Source: Micavibrio_C sp964577255 (GTDB taxonomy: Bacteria > Pseudomonadota > Alphaproteobacteria > Micavibrionales > Micavibrionaceae). From it: a stretch of 64,000 nucleotides of DNA. Shown here one piece after another: positions 54,797 to 63,071 of the stretch (positions are counted from its first letter, which is position 1; each line of letters begins with the position of its first letter). The notes under the pieces are model-generated. The model was given only the letters and a program-made list of their open reading frames with translations. It searched no databases and was not told the origin of the DNA. The position numbers were made by a program, and so were the translations under genes. The stretch is from the NCBI GenBank assembly GCA_964577255.1, contig CAZNYM010000006.1, positions 1 to 64,000 of the forward strand, read 5' to 3'.

Positions 54797-55318
54797 ATGT
54801 TCCGTTTTAAACCCGCGCTGGCCGCGGCTTCTCTGGCTTTTACCCTTCCTTGGGCCACCGCGCAGCAGGCCCCGGAAAATCCCGAACCCCCGGCCACACC
54901 CGCGCAGCCTGTGCTGGCCGAAGCCTGCGCCGACGGGCAGTTCGCCACGGAAGAAGGAGAGCGCGCCTGCCTGCACGCCGTTTACGGCGAGACGCTCGCC
55001 GTTGTCGGCGACTTCGTCAAAAAGCTCGACGCTTCCAATCTCACCGAGGAAACCATGGGCGACAACGATGACAAGCTCGAGATTTTCCACGGCTTCCGCC
55101 GCGCCTGTATCGAGTATCTGTTCTACACCGTCAACGATGGCAACCCTCTGCGCTTCGGGCCGCGCCCGGCCTACGAACAGCCGCGCTATTGCCCGTTGCT
55201 CGCCGAGAAAATGGGGCGCAAATACGACCTCAAGCTCGATTTCGACCGGATAGCCTTGCTGCGCACGACCGTGCGCGATATCCGCGAGCGGATTTACGGG
55301 CTTGATCCGCGCCCTTAA
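54797..55318 (+). CDS. Exported protein of unknown function
   Basis: A 173-residue precursor with signal peptide (residues 1-22, cleavage after ATA), a Pro-rich linker, and a helical domain with cysteines in EACADGQF, RACLHAVYG, RRACIEYLF and RYCPLL that may form two disulfides. The C-terminus reads GLDPRP. A start region AGGGAG lies upstream. The last codons carry a 15-bp sequence repeated 1.17 kb downstream, after the GH26 gene, and the ancestral downstream neighbour would be yejB. Family not recognised. Confidence 0.75.
   Translation: MFRFKPALAAASLAFTLPWATAQQAPENPEPPATPAQPVLAEACADGQFATEEGERACLHAVYGETLAVVGDFVKKLDASNLTEETMGDNDDKLEIFHGFRRACIEYLFYTVNDGNPLRFGPRPAYEQPRYCPLLAEKMGRKYDLKLDFDRIALLRTTVRDIRERIYGLDPRP
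55300..55314. repeat. 15-bp direct repeat, left copy
   Basis: GCTTGATCCGCGCCC, forming the last codons (LDPRP) of the gene at 54797-55318. An identical copy is at 56472-56486. It bounds the low-GC GH26 segment on the left. Confidence 0.9.
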
Positions 55319-55354
55319 GAACGCTTCGGACAGGGTTAGACACCAAAAAATATA

Positions 55355-56380
55355 TCAGGGTATATTTGCTCTGTTTAGAATAGATTTGTCCGTCATCATC
55401 TCTCGCGCAAATACCTGATCAGCGATGGCCATGTTGCTGCGTCTGTAGCTATGCCAGTACAAAAAATAACTGAAACGGGGATACAGATAATGTAAAGCAA
55501 TCATGCTGCGGTTATCAAAGCTGCCATTTCTACGCTTTTGCGGGCCAAATTCCGTAAGGGCCAAAGGTTTGTCGTGAATTAAAAGATCGTTATAGCTTCC
55601 AAAATTGCCAATCATACGAATGTCATCCGTGTAGCAATCCAAACCTACAATATCAACAAAATGGTCACCGGGATAATAGGTGTTAACAGGCAACACAGGG
55701 ATATCATCATACATTCTGCAGTTCGGAGAATAAACCCATAGAAGATTATCAAGACCTTTAACACGGGTCAGATACTCATGCATGTGACTCCATAGCTTGA
55801 TAAACTCTTCTGCCTCCACCCCCCTTGATGGATTGAATCCCCACCAAAACCAATTACCATTCATCTCATGAAAAGGTCGCCACAGAACAACTATGCCTGC
55901 TCTGTGAAATTTTTCTAGAACTTCGGAAATATTATCAAGGACGGTAATCCATCTTGTGTTCGCCTCTGTACCAGGCACAAGTAGAGATTTGAGTGACTTT
56001 CTTTTTACGTCCCATGCATCACCTCCCGTAAAAGGATTCCCAGGGTGCATGCTTAGAGTTACAATTCCGCCCTTCCTGCCATAGGAAATAATTTTATCAA
56101 TCACATATGGTGATGCACGTCCAATATCACCGTAACCAATATCAGCACCTATGACTGCCGGCCATGTCCCAGTCGCAAGCCACACGTCCTCAAGAGGTCT
56201 TATCTCATCAATGCCATCCATATGCCCTGCGTTCTGCCCGCTTAAAATTAGGTTTGATGACACGGCATCATTCAAAAAATCGATAATCTTTGTGCGTGAA
56301 TTATTGTAGTCAGAAGCCTTAGATAGACACGGGGTTGAAGTCACAACAAATGTCAGAACAAAAATAAAAAAAAGACGCAT
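55355..56380 (-). CDS. GH26 beta-mannanase-like secreted hydrolase
   Basis: A 341-residue precursor with signal peptide (1-23). The GH26 barrel shows the acid/base Glu172 in RPFHEMNGNWFWWG and the nucleophile Glu277 in ALTEFGP, with LSMHPGNPF and LLWVYSPN between conserved strands. It should cleave beta-1,4-mannan or a related polymer outside the cytoplasm. Codon use is AT-rich and unlike its neighbours. The gene is reversed relative to the adjacent yejB and lies in the low-GC insert. No carbohydrate-binding module follows. Confidence 0.87.
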   Translation of the reverse strand: MRLFFIFVLTFVVTSTPCLSKASDYNNSRTKIIDFLNDAVSSNLILSGQNAGHMDGIDEIRPLEDVWLATGTWPAVIGADIGYGDIGRASPYVIDKIISYGRKGGIVTLSMHPGNPFTGGDAWDVKRKSLKSLLVPGTEANTRWITVLDNISEVLEKFHRAGIVVLWRPFHEMNGNWFWWGFNPSRGVEAEEFIKLWSHMHEYLTRVKGLDNLLWVYSPNCRMYDDIPVLPVNTYYPGDHFVDIVGLDCYTDDIRMIGNFGSYNDLLIHDKPLALTEFGPQKRRNGSFDNRSMIALHYLYPRFSYFLYWHSYRRSNMAIADQVFAREMMTDKSILNRANIP

Positions 56381-56471
56381 GAAGGTACCGCTAAAGGCAA
56401 TAGGACAGGGATTAAATCCACTACCATAACAACTGGCGGCAAAAAAAGCGTTTTATGCCTTGTCTTAAAAA

Positions 56472-56486
56472 GCTTGATCCGCGCCC
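56472..56486. repeat. 15-bp direct repeat, right copy
   Basis: GCTTGATCCGCGCCC again; read in frame it gives LDPRP then TAG. It lies 25 bases before yejB and has no coding role of its own. Confidence 0.9.
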
Positions 56487-56511
56487 CTAGGCCGCCTAGG
56501 CTGGGGTCGTC

Positions 56512-57630
56512 ATGAATTCCGCCCTGTCCGCCTATATCGCCCGCCGCCTGCTGCTGATGATCCCGACCCTGCTCGGGATCATGCTGATCTCCTTCACCAT
56601 CATCCAGTTCGTGCCCGGCGGCCCGGTCGAGCGCATGATCGCGCAGCTGCAGGGCCACGGCACCGAAGCGACTGCGCGTTTTGCGGGCGGCGGCAATGCC
56701 GACATGGCGGCGGGTGCCGGCAGCGCCATAGGCACCGGCGAAGGCAGCGGCTACCGCGGCGCGCAGGGGCTCGATCCCGAATTTATCAAGGAGCTCGAGC
56801 GTCTGTACGGCTTCGACAAGCCGCCGGTCGAGCGCTTTTTCATCATGGCGGGCAATTATCTGCGCTTCGACCTGGGGGAAAGCTATTACCGCAATATCGG
56901 CGTCATCGACCTGGTGCTGGAAAAGATGCCGGTGTCGATCTCGCTCGGCCTGTGGTCGACGCTTATCATCTATCTCGTTTCCATCCCCTTGGGCATCCGC
57001 AAGGCGGTGAAGGACGGCACCCCCTTCGACGTCTGGAGCTCGGCCGCGATCTTCATCGGCTACGCCATTCCCGGCTTCATGTTCGCGATCATGCTGATCG
57101 TCCTGTTCGCGGGCGGGCGTTATTTCAGCATATTCCCGCTGGGCGGCATCGTGTCCGACAACTGGGCCGAGCTGAACTCGCTGGACAAAATAAAAGATTA
57201 TTTCTGGCACATGACCCTGCCGATCGCGGCGATGGTCATCAGCGGCTTCGCCAGCCTGACGATGCTGACCAAGAACAGCTTCCTTGATGAAATCAACAAG
57301 CAATACGTGCTGACCGCCCGGGCCAAGGGCCTGAGCCCGCGCCAGGTGCTGTACGGCCACGTGTTCCGCAACGCCATGCTGATCGTGATCGCCGGGTTTC
57401 CCGCCGCGTTCCTGTCGATCTTCTTCACCGGCTCTTTGCTGATCGAGGTCATTTTCAACCTCGATGGCCTGGGGCTGCTGGGTTACGAATCCGTCATCAA
57501 CCGCGATTATCCGGTGGTTCTGGGCACACTTTATATATTCGCCTTGATCGGCCTTTTGACCACGCTTCTGCGCGACATTATTTATGTCCTGGTCGACCCC
57601 CGCATCGACTTCGCCGGCCGCGGCGGCTGA
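56512..57630 (+). CDS. yejB: ABC transporter permease YejB-like
   Basis: A 372-residue inner-membrane permease of the DppB/OppB type with about six transmembrane helices. The N-terminal MLISFTIIQFVPGGPVERM is typical of YejB. A long low-complexity periplasmic insert (GGGNADMAAGAGSAIGTGEG) and the EAA-loop, TARAKGLSPRQVLYGHVFRNAM, that contacts the ATPase, are present. It pairs with YejE, YejF and YejA encoded elsewhere in the window. Its start follows the right copy of the 15-bp repeat. Confidence 0.92.
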   Translation: MNSALSAYIARRLLLMIPTLLGIMLISFTIIQFVPGGPVERMIAQLQGHGTEATARFAGGGNADMAAGAGSAIGTGEGSGYRGAQGLDPEFIKELERLYGFDKPPVERFFIMAGNYLRFDLGESYYRNIGVIDLVLEKMPVSISLGLWSTLIIYLVSIPLGIRKAVKDGTPFDVWSSAAIFIGYAIPGFMFAIMLIVLFAGGRYFSIFPLGGIVSDNWAELNSLDKIKDYFWHMTLPIAAMVISGFASLTMLTKNSFLDEINKQYVLTARAKGLSPRQVLYGHVFRNAMLIVIAGFPAAFLSIFFTGSLLIEVIFNLDGLGLLGYESVINRDYPVVLGTLYIFALIGLLTTLLRDIIYVLVDPRIDFAGRGG

Positions 57631-57696
57631 AATTTGTCAAACACCCGGTATTTGTGCTAGAAAAAGCCTATAATAACAACGCATACGGGAAGTTTC

Positions 57697-58578
57697 ATGA
57701 CCGCCGCCGTTATCCCTTTCAACCGCAAGGCGCTTGAGCGCGACCGGATCCTGGGCGATCTGGCCGATGCCCTTGAAGCGCGCGACCATAACGGCGTTAT
57801 CGCGTGTTGCAACGAACTTGTCGAAAACCACAGCAGGGATCCCCATATCCACGGTCCTCTGCGCGGCACCATTGAAACGATGAGCGTCTGGGAACATCCC
57901 GGCGACACGGCTTTTCTGGCCCTCAACATAGCCCGGCATTACAAGGAAAAGACCCAGCAGGGCCTGTGGCAGGGATTTCCGCGCGAACTGGTCGAATACG
58001 CGGTCAGAGAGGCTGATGGCTATGCCAGCGCCAACCCCTGCCTGTCGCTTGAAATCGTCGATGAAGCGTTTGAAATCCTTCCAGAACTGAACATGCAGCT
58101 GGTGAATCGCGCCCTTGAATACAGCCATGGCCTGCGCGGGCGCGGCTACGAAACCGCCTTCACCACGCTTGATAAAATGGCGCGCGTGCTGGGTCCCTTT
58201 CATGAAGGGGTTTCGAGCATAACCTATCACATCATGTCGATGGCCAAGGTGCGCGCCGCCATCGATCCCGATCTTTCCGCGCAGATGGCCCGGGCCGTGC
58301 ATGAAATCCATGAACCCGACCCCACATCGCCCCTGCACAGGGAAGCGGCGCAGCTTCTGGCAAACCTCAGCTACACGGCCATGATCGATCTTGACTACGC
58401 GCTGGCGGAAGATTGCGCCCTCAGCGCCATCAATATTTTTTCCGAAGATGACGAAGTCAGAGAGACCGTGTCCCGGGTCGTAACCGCCGTCAATCCGGCC
58501 GCGTTCCAGACTACGAACCCGCCGCGCGGCAAGCCCCTGACGCCCGAGAATTTCCTGCAGAAACTGGATATGTTTTAG
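57697..58578 (+). CDS. Helical protein of unknown function between yejB and yejE
   Basis: A 293-residue soluble protein, nearly all helix, possibly with helical repeats. It begins MTAAVIPFNRKALERDR (ATG 57697 after GGGAAG). A TATAAT at 57669-57674 may be its own -10. The middle has the conserved-looking PHIHGPLRGTIETMSVWEHPGD and HEIHEPDPTSPLHREAAQLL segments. Not a component of known Yej transporters. Family unknown. Confidence 0.7.
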   Translation: MTAAVIPFNRKALERDRILGDLADALEARDHNGVIACCNELVENHSRDPHIHGPLRGTIETMSVWEHPGDTAFLALNIARHYKEKTQQGLWQGFPRELVEYAVREADGYASANPCLSLEIVDEAFEILPELNMQLVNRALEYSHGLRGRGYETAFTTLDKMARVLGPFHEGVSSITYHIMSMAKVRAAIDPDLSAQMARAVHEIHEPDPTSPLHREAAQLLANLSYTAMIDLDYALAEDCALSAINIFSEDDEVRETVSRVVTAVNPAAFQTTNPPRGKPLTPENFLQKLDMF

Positions 58579-58632
58579 CCCCGCCCGGCACCTGCCGCCT
58601 TGCCAAACCGGACCTGGCGGCTATGATAAAGC

Positions 58633-59661
58633 ATGGTTCTGAGCTCCCTCACCCGCCGCCGCCTTTCGCAGTTCCGCGCCAACCGCCGGGGGTTCTGGTC
58701 GCTGTGGGTGTTCCTGGCGCTTCTCTTCATCACACTGTTCGCGGAATTCATCGCCAATGACAAACCGATCCTGCTCGCCTATGACGGCGGGCTGTACATG
58801 CCCGTGTTCAAAACCTATCCCGAGACAACATTCGGCGGCGATTTCGAGACCGAAGCCGATTACCGCGACCCCTATCTCACCGAGCTGCTGAAACAAAAGA
58901 ACGGCTGGATGATCTGGCCGCCGGTCCGTTTTTCCTACGACACGGTGAATTACAACCTGCCTACGCCCGCGCCTTCCGCGCCGACGATGGAAAACATGCT
59001 GGGCACGGACGATCAGGGCCGCGACGTGGTCGCGCGCGTGATCTACGGCTTTCGTATCTCGGTGCTGTTCGGCCTGGCCCTGACGCTCGCCAGTTCGCTG
59101 ATCGGCATCGTCGCCGGGGCGTTTCAGGGCTATCACGGCGGCCGGCTCGACCTCATCATGCAGCGCTTCATCGAAATGTGGTCCAGCATGCCCTCCCTTT
59201 ACATCCTCATCATCTTCTCGGCCATGTTCGTACCGGGGTTCTGGACGCTCCTGCTGATATTGCTGCTGTTCTCGTGGGTGGGTCTCGTCGATGTCGTGCG
59301 CGCCGAATTCCTACGCGCCCGCAATTTCGATTACGTGCGCGCCGCCCGCGCCCTGGGCGTTTCCAGCCTGACGATCATGCGCCGCCACGTGCTGCCGAAC
59401 GCTATGGTCGCGACCCTGACGCTGATGCCCTTCATCCTCACCGGCTCCATCACCGCCCTGACCTCGCTCGATTTCCTGGGGCTGGGGCTGCCGCCCGGCT
59501 CGCCCTCGCTCGGCGAATTGCTGGCCCAGGGCAAGAACAACCTCCAGGCCCCCTGGCTTGGCTTCACCGCCTTCGTCACGCTGGCGCTGATGCTCTCCCT
59601 TCTCACTTTCATCGGCGAGGCCGTGCGCGACGCCTTCGACCCGCGCAAGACCACTTTATAG
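58633..59661 (+). CDS. yejE: ABC transporter permease YejE-like
   Basis: A 342-residue DppC/OppC-type permease. The N-terminus, RRRLSQFRANRRGFWSLWVF, and LGTDDQGRDVVARVIYGFRISVLFGL are typical of YejE. The EAA loop RAARALGVSSLTIMRRHVLPN contacts YejF. The periplasmic loop (PYLTELLKQKNGWMIWPP) is as in E. coli YejE. The M20 hydrolase gene follows 10 bases after its stop. Confidence 0.92.
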   Translation: MVLSSLTRRRLSQFRANRRGFWSLWVFLALLFITLFAEFIANDKPILLAYDGGLYMPVFKTYPETTFGGDFETEADYRDPYLTELLKQKNGWMIWPPVRFSYDTVNYNLPTPAPSAPTMENMLGTDDQGRDVVARVIYGFRISVLFGLALTLASSLIGIVAGAFQGYHGGRLDLIMQRFIEMWSSMPSLYILIIFSAMFVPGFWTLLLILLLFSWVGLVDVVRAEFLRARNFDYVRAARALGVSSLTIMRRHVLPNAMVATLTLMPFILTGSITALTSLDFLGLGLPPGSPSLGELLAQGKNNLQAPWLGFTAFVTLALMLSLLTFIGEAVRDAFDPRKTTL

Positions 59662-59671
59662 GAGACATATC

Positions 59672-60865
59672 ATGCCCATTCTTAACAGCCTTGCCGCCGT
59701 GAAAGACGAAAGCGCGGGATGGCGCCGCGAACTGCACCAGAATCCGCAGACTGCTTACGAGGAGACATTCGCCTCCGGCTTCGTCGAGGCGCGGCTGAAG
59801 CAATGGGGCATCCCCTATAAAAAGGGCCTCGCCAAAACCGGCATCGTCGCCACCATCGAGGGGCAGAAAAACAGTTCAGGAAAAGCGCTGGCCCTGCGCG
59901 CGGACATGGACGCGCTTGATATCCTCGAGAAGACCGGCCTGCCACATGCTTCGAAGAACCCGGGCAAAATGCACGCCTGCGGCCATGACGGCCACACCGC
60001 CACGCTTTTGACAGTGGCGCGGTACCTGCAGGAAACCCGCGCCTTCAACGGCCGCGTCCATCTGATTTTCCAGCCGGCGGAAGAAGGCGGCAACGGCGCC
60101 GGCCGCATGATCGACGAGGGGCTGTTCAAGGATTTCCCCTGCGATTACGTCTTCGGCGTGCATAACTGGCCCAGCCTTGCCATCGGCAAGGTCGGCATGC
60201 GCACGGGGCCGCTGCTGGCCTCGGTCGATGAGTTCCGCATCCGCGTCGAAGGTGCGGGTGGCCACGCCGCCATGCCGCACCAGACGTTAGATCCCATCGT
60301 CGTCACATCCCAGATCGTCACGGCGCTGCAAAGCATCGTCAGCCGCAATGTCGACCCCATCGACACCGTTGTTGTCAGCACCACGAATTTCAACAGCGGC
60401 ACCGGCGCCTTCAACGTCATCCCCGACACGGCGGAGCTGGTGGGCACCATCCGCACCTTCAACAACGACACGCGCGACATGGTCGTGGCCCGGATGAAGG
60501 CGATTGTCGATGGCATCGCCCGGAGCATGGGCTGCCGCGCCGAAGTCAACGTGCTCTTCCACAACGCCGCCACCGTCAACACCGCCGACGGTATTGCCAT
60601 CGCCCGGCGCGCCGCGGCGCGCGTGGTCGGCGAGGAAAACGTCGATACCGATTTCCCGCCCAACATGGGCGGCGAGGATTTTGGCGCCTATCTGCGCCAA
60701 AAGCCCGGCGCGTTCGTCATCATCGGCCAGGGCGTCGCTGACAAGGACAGCCCGCACAACAAGGGGCTGCACCATCCCGGCTATGATTTCAACGACGACA
60801 TGATCCCCGTGGCGGCCAGCTATTTTGCCGCGCTGGTCGATGAATATCTGCCGCTGAAAGGCTGA
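59672..60865 (+). CDS. M20 family amidohydrolase (hippurate hydrolase-like)
   Basis: A 397-residue zinc/manganese-dependent aminoacylase. Motifs: ALRADMDALDI, HACGHDGHTA, PAEEGGNGAGRMID and GGEDFGAY near the end, which carry the metal ligands. The family cleaves N-acyl amino acids or peptides. AGGAGACATATC precedes the ATG. Its position directly after yejE suggests processing of imported peptides, an inference from order only. Confidence 0.9.
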   Translation: MPILNSLAAVKDESAGWRRELHQNPQTAYEETFASGFVEARLKQWGIPYKKGLAKTGIVATIEGQKNSSGKALALRADMDALDILEKTGLPHASKNPGKMHACGHDGHTATLLTVARYLQETRAFNGRVHLIFQPAEEGGNGAGRMIDEGLFKDFPCDYVFGVHNWPSLAIGKVGMRTGPLLASVDEFRIRVEGAGGHAAMPHQTLDPIVVTSQIVTALQSIVSRNVDPIDTVVVSTTNFNSGTGAFNVIPDTAELVGTIRTFNNDTRDMVVARMKAIVDGIARSMGCRAEVNVLFHNAATVNTADGIAIARRAAARVVGEENVDTDFPPNMGGEDFGAYLRQKPGAFVIIGQGVADKDSPHNKGLHHPGYDFNDDMIPVAASYFAALVDEYLPLKG

Positions 60866-61366
60866 TCAGGCCGTCTGGTCGACGGTGGTGCCGCGCACCT
60901 TATCCAACAATGCCTGCGCTTCGGGCGTCACTTCTATGGGCGGCTCGATGCCGTCGGCACGCATCTTGGCGCGTTCCAGCAGTGCCTCGGCCGTCAGGGG
61001 GGCATTCGCCTTGGCCGCCGCGTCGGCGTCGAGAATGGCCTGCTTCTCCTCCGCTTCCTTGCGGGCAGCCGCGATCTTTTCCTGCTGCTTGACCACAAGC
61101 TCGTTGACCTGCTTGGTCAGCGAATCCATGACCAGGCCGCTGGGGTCGAGGCCGGGCAGATTGGAATAAAGGAAGATCTGCGTGCGCAGCTGCGAAACCT
61201 TGGCCCGGATGTACCAGTCCTGCTCGGTATAAGACTTCTTCTCTTCTTCAGTTTTGGGAGGATTCTGTTCCTGAAGCCGTCTTTGCACCGGGCTCGGGGA
61301 GTCCGACGTCGAGACGAGGGTTGCAGAGTTTACTACTCTCCCTGATGTGACCGATCCTACAGCCAT
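60866..61366 (-). CDS. Coiled-coil protein of unknown function
   Basis: A 166-residue protein beginning MAVGSVTSGRVVNSATLV, with a Ser/Thr/Pro-rich N-terminal part, then SYTEQDWYIRAKVSQLRTQIFLYSNLPG and a highly charged Ala/Lys/Glu-rich coiled coil (QQEKIAAARKEAEEKQAILDADAAA). The start at 61366 is chosen since the longer frame to 61594 overlaps yejF. No signal peptide. It converges on the M20 gene with adjacent stops. Family not recognised. Confidence 0.7.
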   Translation of the reverse strand: MAVGSVTSGRVVNSATLVSTSDSPSPVQRRLQEQNPPKTEEEKKSYTEQDWYIRAKVSQLRTQIFLYSNLPGLDPSGLVMDSLTKQVNELVVKQQEKIAAARKEAEEKQAILDADAAAKANAPLTAEALLERAKMRADGIEPPIEVTPEAQALLDKVRGTTVDQTA

Positions 61367-61451
61367 GCTCTCATTATAACCCGAAACCCCTTTAAAAAGG
61401 ACTGAATTTTGGGGGATAGGCCTGGGACGGGGTTTATGTTTAAATGCCGGA

Positions 61452-63071
61452 ATGCAAGAGAATTTGCTAAGCGTTTCAAACCTTTCCGTGACCTTCCGGA
61501 CGCCGGGTGCGCCCTTCCAGGCGGTCCGGGGAGCGAGCTTTGATATCCATAAGGGCGAGGCCCTGGCCCTGGTCGGGGAATCCGGCTCGGGCAAATCCGT
61601 GACCGCCCTTTCGATCCTGCAGCTGCTCCCCTACCCGCTGGCCAGCCACCCGGCCGGCTCCTCGATCCGTTTCGCCGGACAGGAGCTGATCGGCGCGCCC
61701 GAGCCCACCTTGCGCGCGCTGCGGGGCAAGCGCATCGGCATGATCTTCCAGGAGCCGATGACGTCCCTCAATCCACTCCATTCGATCGAGCGCCAGCTGG
61801 GGGAAATGATCGCCCTGCACCAGCCGCTGGGCCGCACGCAGGTCAAGGAACGCATCCTCGAACTGCTCGATCTGGTCGAGCTCGACCGGCTGAAGGATCG
61901 TTTGTCCGCCTATCCGCACGAGCTTTCGGGCGGACAGCGCCAGCGTGTGATGATCGCCATGGCACTCGCCAACAACCCCGACCTGCTGATCGCTGACGAG
62001 CCGACTACGGCGCTTGACGTCACCGTGCAGGCGCAGATCCTCGAACTGCTGGAAAGCCTTAAACAGAAACTCGGCATGGCGCTTTTGCTCATCACCCACG
62101 ACCTCTCTATCGTCGAACGCATGGCGGATCGCCTGTGCGTCATGAAAAGCGGCGAGATCGTCGAGCAGAACGGCCGCCAGGCCCTTTTTGAAAACCCGGC
62201 GCACGATTACACCAAGCTTCTGCTGGCCGCCCGTCCGCGCGGCGAAGCGGTGGCGCCGCGCCCCGAAGCGCCCGTGGTGCTCGAGGGCCGCGACATCCGC
62301 GTGCATTTCGCCAGGCCGAAAATGCTCTGGGGCCGCCAGGCCGAACCGGTGAAGGCGGTCGACGGCGTCAACGTCCTTTGCCGTGCCGGGCAGACCCTGG
62401 GCATCGTGGGCGAGTCGGGCAGCGGCAAGACAACGCTGGGCCTGGCGCTTTTGCGCCTGTTGCCCTCCACGGGCGTGCTGACGTTCGAAGGAAAGCCGCT
62501 CAACGGCCTGCCGCCCGCCGCCTTGCGTACTTTACGCGCACGCCTGCAGATCGTGTTCCAGGATCCCTTCGGCGCGCTTTCCCCGCGCATGAGCGTAGCG
62601 CAGATCATCGGCGAGGGGCTGGCCGTACATCAGCCCGGCACGGATGCCGCCGCGCGGGAGGACCGCGTGATCGAAGCCCTGCGCGACGTGCGCCTTGACC
62701 CCGACACCCGCCACCGCTATCCGCATGAATTCTCGGGTGGGCAGCGCCAGCGCATCGCCATCGCCCGCGCTCTGGTGTTGCGCCCTTCGTTCATCGTGCT
62801 CGACGAACCCACTTCGGCGCTCGATGTCTCTGTGCAGGCGCAGATCGTCGACCTGCTGCGCGACCTGCAGCTTCGTTACGATCTTTCTTACCTGTTCATT
62901 TCGCACGATCTGCGCGTGGTGCGCGCCATGGCGCATGAGATCATCGTCATGAAGGACGGGAAAGTTGTAGAATCGGGCCCCACCGCGCGGATCTTCGATT
63001 CCCCGCGCCAGGATTACACACGGGCGCTGATGGAAGCGGCCCTGCACATCCGCACGCGCAAGGCGGCCTAG
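61452..63071 (+). CDS. yejF: Dual-domain ABC transporter ATPase YejF-like
   Basis: A 539-residue protein with two ATPase domains in one chain, as in YejF. Domain 1: GESGSGKSVTAL, LSGGQRQRVMIAMAL, IADEPTTALDVT; domain 2: GESGSGKTTLGLAL, FSGGQRQRIAIARAL, LDEPTSALDVSVQAQ. Both are complete. It energises the YejBE permease. The 3' end shares a CTAG with the stop of the convergent protease gene. Confidence 0.94.
   Translation: MQENLLSVSNLSVTFRTPGAPFQAVRGASFDIHKGEALALVGESGSGKSVTALSILQLLPYPLASHPAGSSIRFAGQELIGAPEPTLRALRGKRIGMIFQEPMTSLNPLHSIERQLGEMIALHQPLGRTQVKERILELLDLVELDRLKDRLSAYPHELSGGQRQRVMIAMALANNPDLLIADEPTTALDVTVQAQILELLESLKQKLGMALLLITHDLSIVERMADRLCVMKSGEIVEQNGRQALFENPAHDYTKLLLAARPRGEAVAPRPEAPVVLEGRDIRVHFARPKMLWGRQAEPVKAVDGVNVLCRAGQTLGIVGESGSGKTTLGLALLRLLPSTGVLTFEGKPLNGLPPAALRTLRARLQIVFQDPFGALSPRMSVAQIIGEGLAVHQPGTDAAAREDRVIEALRDVRLDPDTRHRYPHEFSGGQRQRIAIARALVLRPSFIVLDEPTSALDVSVQAQIVDLLRDLQLRYDLSYLFISHDLRVVRAMAHEIIVMKDGKVVESGPTARIFDSPRQDYTRALMEAALHIRTRKAA

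Larger units (their letters stand above)
55300..56486. mobile_element. Probable inserted cassette carrying a GH26 gene
   Basis: About 1.17 kb bounded by the identical 15-mer GCTTGATCCGCGCCC at 55300-55314 and 56472-56486. Both copies encode LDPRP followed at once by a stop (TAA left, TAG right). Joining the left flank to the right copy would restore the C-terminus of the gene at 54797 with yejB 22 bases after its stop. Sampled lines inside have 37-47% GC against about 60% around. There is one gene (GH26) on the minus strand and no recombinase, so integration would need an enzyme acting in trans, or the repeat could result from microhomology. Short TTAAGA sequences occur inside both ends in opposite orientation. 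Confidence 0.5.

Noticed and set aside
55336..55342. GTTAGAC near the left end of the GH26 insert, matching the integron core GTTRRRY
   Set aside because: A 7-base match is expected by chance; no second attC-type core with imperfect palindrome is seen at the right end and the 15-bp repeat lies outside it.
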